From NCBI GenBank assembly GCA_964577315.1, contig CAZNYT010000001.1:1-64000 (forward strand): 64,000 nt of DNA, given 5' to 3'. This DNA comes from Desulfonatronospira sp964577315. GTDB taxonomy: Bacteria > Desulfobacterota > Desulfovibrionia > Desulfovibrionales > Desulfonatronovibrionaceae. The notes beneath the pieces were generated by a model, which ran no database searches, was not told where the DNA came from, and saw only the letters and a list, made by a program, of their open reading frames with translations. The position numbers were made by a program, and so were the translations under genes. This document shows, in pieces, positions 62,465 to 64,000 of this stretch (its first letter is position 1; each line of letters opens with the position of its first letter).

Positions 62465-63388
62465 ATGCCCTTAATCTCGCCCAAGGAAATGTTCGACAAG
62501 GCGTACCAAGGTGGATACGCCATAGGCGCGTTCAACGTGAATAACATGGAAATAATCCAGGGGATAATGAAAGCCGGGGAGGCGGAGCAATCCCCGCTTA
62601 TCCTGCAGGTATCCTCGGGAGCCCGCAAGTATGCCGGGCAAACCTACATTATGAAGCTAATGGAGGCAGCCCTGGCTGAATCCGATCTGCCTGTAGTTTT
62701 ACACCTGGATCATGGCCAGAGCTTCGATATCTGCAAGGAGGTGATCGAGGCCGGCTTCACTTCGGTCATGATAGACGGTTCCCATCTACCTTTTGAAGAG
62801 AATGTAGCCATGACTAAGCAGGTAGTTGATTGTGCCCACGAGAAGGGTGTATGGGTGGAGGCGGAACTAGGTCAGTTAGCCGGGGTAGAGGATGAGGTCA
62901 GCGCTGAGGAGAACATCTTTACCGATCCGGACGAGGCAGCGGAATTCGTGGAGAGAACCGGGTGCGATTCCCTGGCAATCGCCATAGGCACCAGCCATGG
63001 GGCCTACAAGTTCAAGGGAGACCCCACCCTGGATTTTGAGCGCCTGGAAAAGATCACCTCCAAGCTGCCCGGTTTCCCCCTGGTGCTGCACGGGGCGTCT
63101 TCGGTTCTACCCGAGCACGTGGACATGGCCAACCGCTACGGGGGCAGGATCTCCGGGGCCAAGGGAGTGCCTGAAAACTTCCTGCGCCGGGCTGCCTCTT
63201 CCGGGGTATGCAAAATCAACATCGACACCGATATCCGGGTGGCAGTCACAGCCGTTTTACGGGAGTTCTTGCATGAAAACCCGGAAGTATTCGATCCGCG
63301 GAAATATCTGGGCCAGGCCCGGGAAGCGGTCCGCGAAATGGTTCAGCACAAGATCCAGAACGTGCTGGGCTCCTCCGGCAAGATATAA
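62465..63388 (+). CDS. fba: Class II fructose-bisphosphate aldolase
   Basis: A 307-residue zinc aldolase of glycolysis and gluconeogenesis. The metal and substrate segments HLDHGQSF, VMIDGSHLPFEENV, GTSHGAYKF and LHGASS are visible. The start follows an excellent AAAGGAGGTAAT. It is 31 bases before gap. Confidence 0.95.
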   Translation: MPLISPKEMFDKAYQGGYAIGAFNVNNMEIIQGIMKAGEAEQSPLILQVSSGARKYAGQTYIMKLMEAALAESDLPVVLHLDHGQSFDICKEVIEAGFTSVMIDGSHLPFEENVAMTKQVVDCAHEKGVWVEAELGQLAGVEDEVSAEENIFTDPDEAAEFVERTGCDSLAIAIGTSHGAYKFKGDPTLDFERLEKITSKLPGFPLVLHGASSVLPEHVDMANRYGGRISGAKGVPENFLRRAASSGVCKINIDTDIRVAVTAVLREFLHENPEVFDPRKYLGQAREAVREMVQHKIQNVLGSSGKI

Positions 63389-63419
63389 TTAAGCCTTCAA
63401 CCCATTCAAGGAGAGATAC

Positions 63420-64000
63420 ATGGCAATCAAGGTAGGTATCAACGGTTTCGGAAGGATCGGCAAGTACATGGCCAGGCTCCTTGCCGGCAATAAAGACCTG
63501 GAGCTGGTTGCGGTCAATGCCCGGGCGGACAATGCCACCCTGGCCCACTTAATGCAGTACGATTCTGTGCACGGGATATTGAATGCCCAGGTCCAGGCCA
63601 ACGATCAGGGCTTCACTGTGGATGGCACCCAGGTCCAGGTTACCAGGCAGCCCCCCGGGGAATGGATATGGGGCGATCTGGGCGTGGATATGGTTTTGGA
63701 AACCACAGGCAAGTTCACGGATCGCGAAAGCAGTGAGAAGCATCTTGCTTGCGGCGCCAAGAAGGTCCTTATCAGCGCCCCGGGCAAAAACGCGGACAAC
63801 ACTGTGGTAGTAGGAGTAAACGAGAGCGATCTGCGCCCCGAAGACAAGATAATCTCCAACGCCTCCTGCACCACCAACTGCTTAGCCCCGGCCACCAAGG
63901 TGGTGCACGACAGCTTCGGCATAAAACACGGGCTAATGACCACCATCCACTCCTACACCATGGACCAAAGGCTTCTGGACGGTTCCCACAAGGATTTGCG
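63420..64000 (+). CDS. gap: Glyceraldehyde-3-phosphate dehydrogenase, type I (3' truncated by window end)
   Basis: The first ~193 residues of a GAPDH. The NAD-binding start VGINGFGRIGK and the catalytic Cys in SNASCTTNCLAP (~150) are present; the TIHSYTMDQRLLDGSHKDLR segment matches the family except Met where Asn is usual. The ATG at 63420 follows AAGGAGAGATAC. The gene continues past the window. With fba it forms a glycolysis pair. Confidence 0.95.
   Translation, partial: MAIKVGINGFGRIGKYMARLLAGNKDLELVAVNARADNATLAHLMQYDSVHGILNAQVQANDQGFTVDGTQVQVTRQPPGEWIWGDLGVDMVLETTGKFTDRESSEKHLACGAKKVLISAPGKNADNTVVVGVNESDLRPEDKIISNASCTTNCLAPATKVVHDSFGIKHGLMTTIHSYTMDQRLLDGSHKDL

Noticed and set aside
1..64000. 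CRISPR array, prophage or integrative element
   Set aside because: No regularly spaced repeats, integrase, transposase or phage genes were seen, and all three tRNAs have intact 3' ends without flanking attachment repeats that I could see.

Overview
The window reads as a chromosomal core region of a Gram-negative anaerobe of the Desulfobacterota, most likely order Desulfovibrionales. The evidence: an adenylate kinase whose LID carries the Cys-X5-His-X15-Cys-X2-Cys metal site known from Desulfovibrio gigas; a four-subunit ferredoxin-dependent 2-oxoacid oxidoreductase; Kdo and Lpt genes (LPS outer membrane); an ATP synthase operon with paired b and b' subunits but no a or c genes; and a mannose-type PTS cluster attached to rpoN. 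No rRNA, phage, IS element or CRISPR array was seen. The taxonomic call is inference.

Layout. 0.2-10.6 kb: RlpA, an HU/IHF protein, a HIT protein and an Elp3-like radical SAM protein, then a mostly minus-strand block read as glmU, a ZapB-like coiled coil, zapA, probable 6S RNA, rny, tyrS, a UbiA-family prenyltransferase and thrC. 10.7-16.9 kb: ATP synthase atpF'-F-H-A-G-D-C (minus) with a good promoter and terminator. 17-22.9 kb: the elongasome operon mreB-mreC-mreD-mrdA-rodA plus a bactofilin (minus). 23.4-28.8 kb: a radical SAM protein, truA, and the N-degron operon clpS-clpA-aat. 29-30.3 kb: an unknown protein and adk. 30.8-40.9 kb: a long plus-strand cluster pyrG, kdsA, kdsC, lptC, lptA, lptB, rpoN, hpf, ptsN, rapZ and mannose-type EIIA, EIIB, EIIC. 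41-46.7 kb: a TetR-controlled RND efflux operon ending in a small PII-like protein. 46.8-50.6 kb: tRNA-Lys, a DUF362 ferredoxin protein, a NodIJ-like ABC exporter and an unknown membrane coiled-coil protein. 50.9-56.4 kb: prkA, a DUF444 gene, spoVR, dedA. 56.5-58.4 kb: tRNA-Asp, tRNA-Val, tmk and a YhaM-like nuclease (minus). 58.6-64 kb: korDABC, surE, fba and a truncated gap.

The clusters group by job: envelope synthesis (glmU, mre/mrd, kds/lpt), energy (atp, kor, fba/gap), and regulation of growth state (rpoN, hpf, ptsN, rapZ, 6S RNA, clpS/clpA/aat, prkA group).

Most unusual observations: an mreC gene that seems to start at ATT behind a perfect Shine-Dalgarno; an EIIC gene whose N-terminus and body lie in different frames next to a run of nine T, in a PTS cluster without EIID; a dispersed intergenic palindromic repeat with two full and two half copies; and a 15-bp-arm operator lying directly after the -10 of the TetR promoter. 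No clearly new multi-gene system was found; the candidates closest to that are the EIID-less PTS cluster and the PII-like protein tied to the RND pump.
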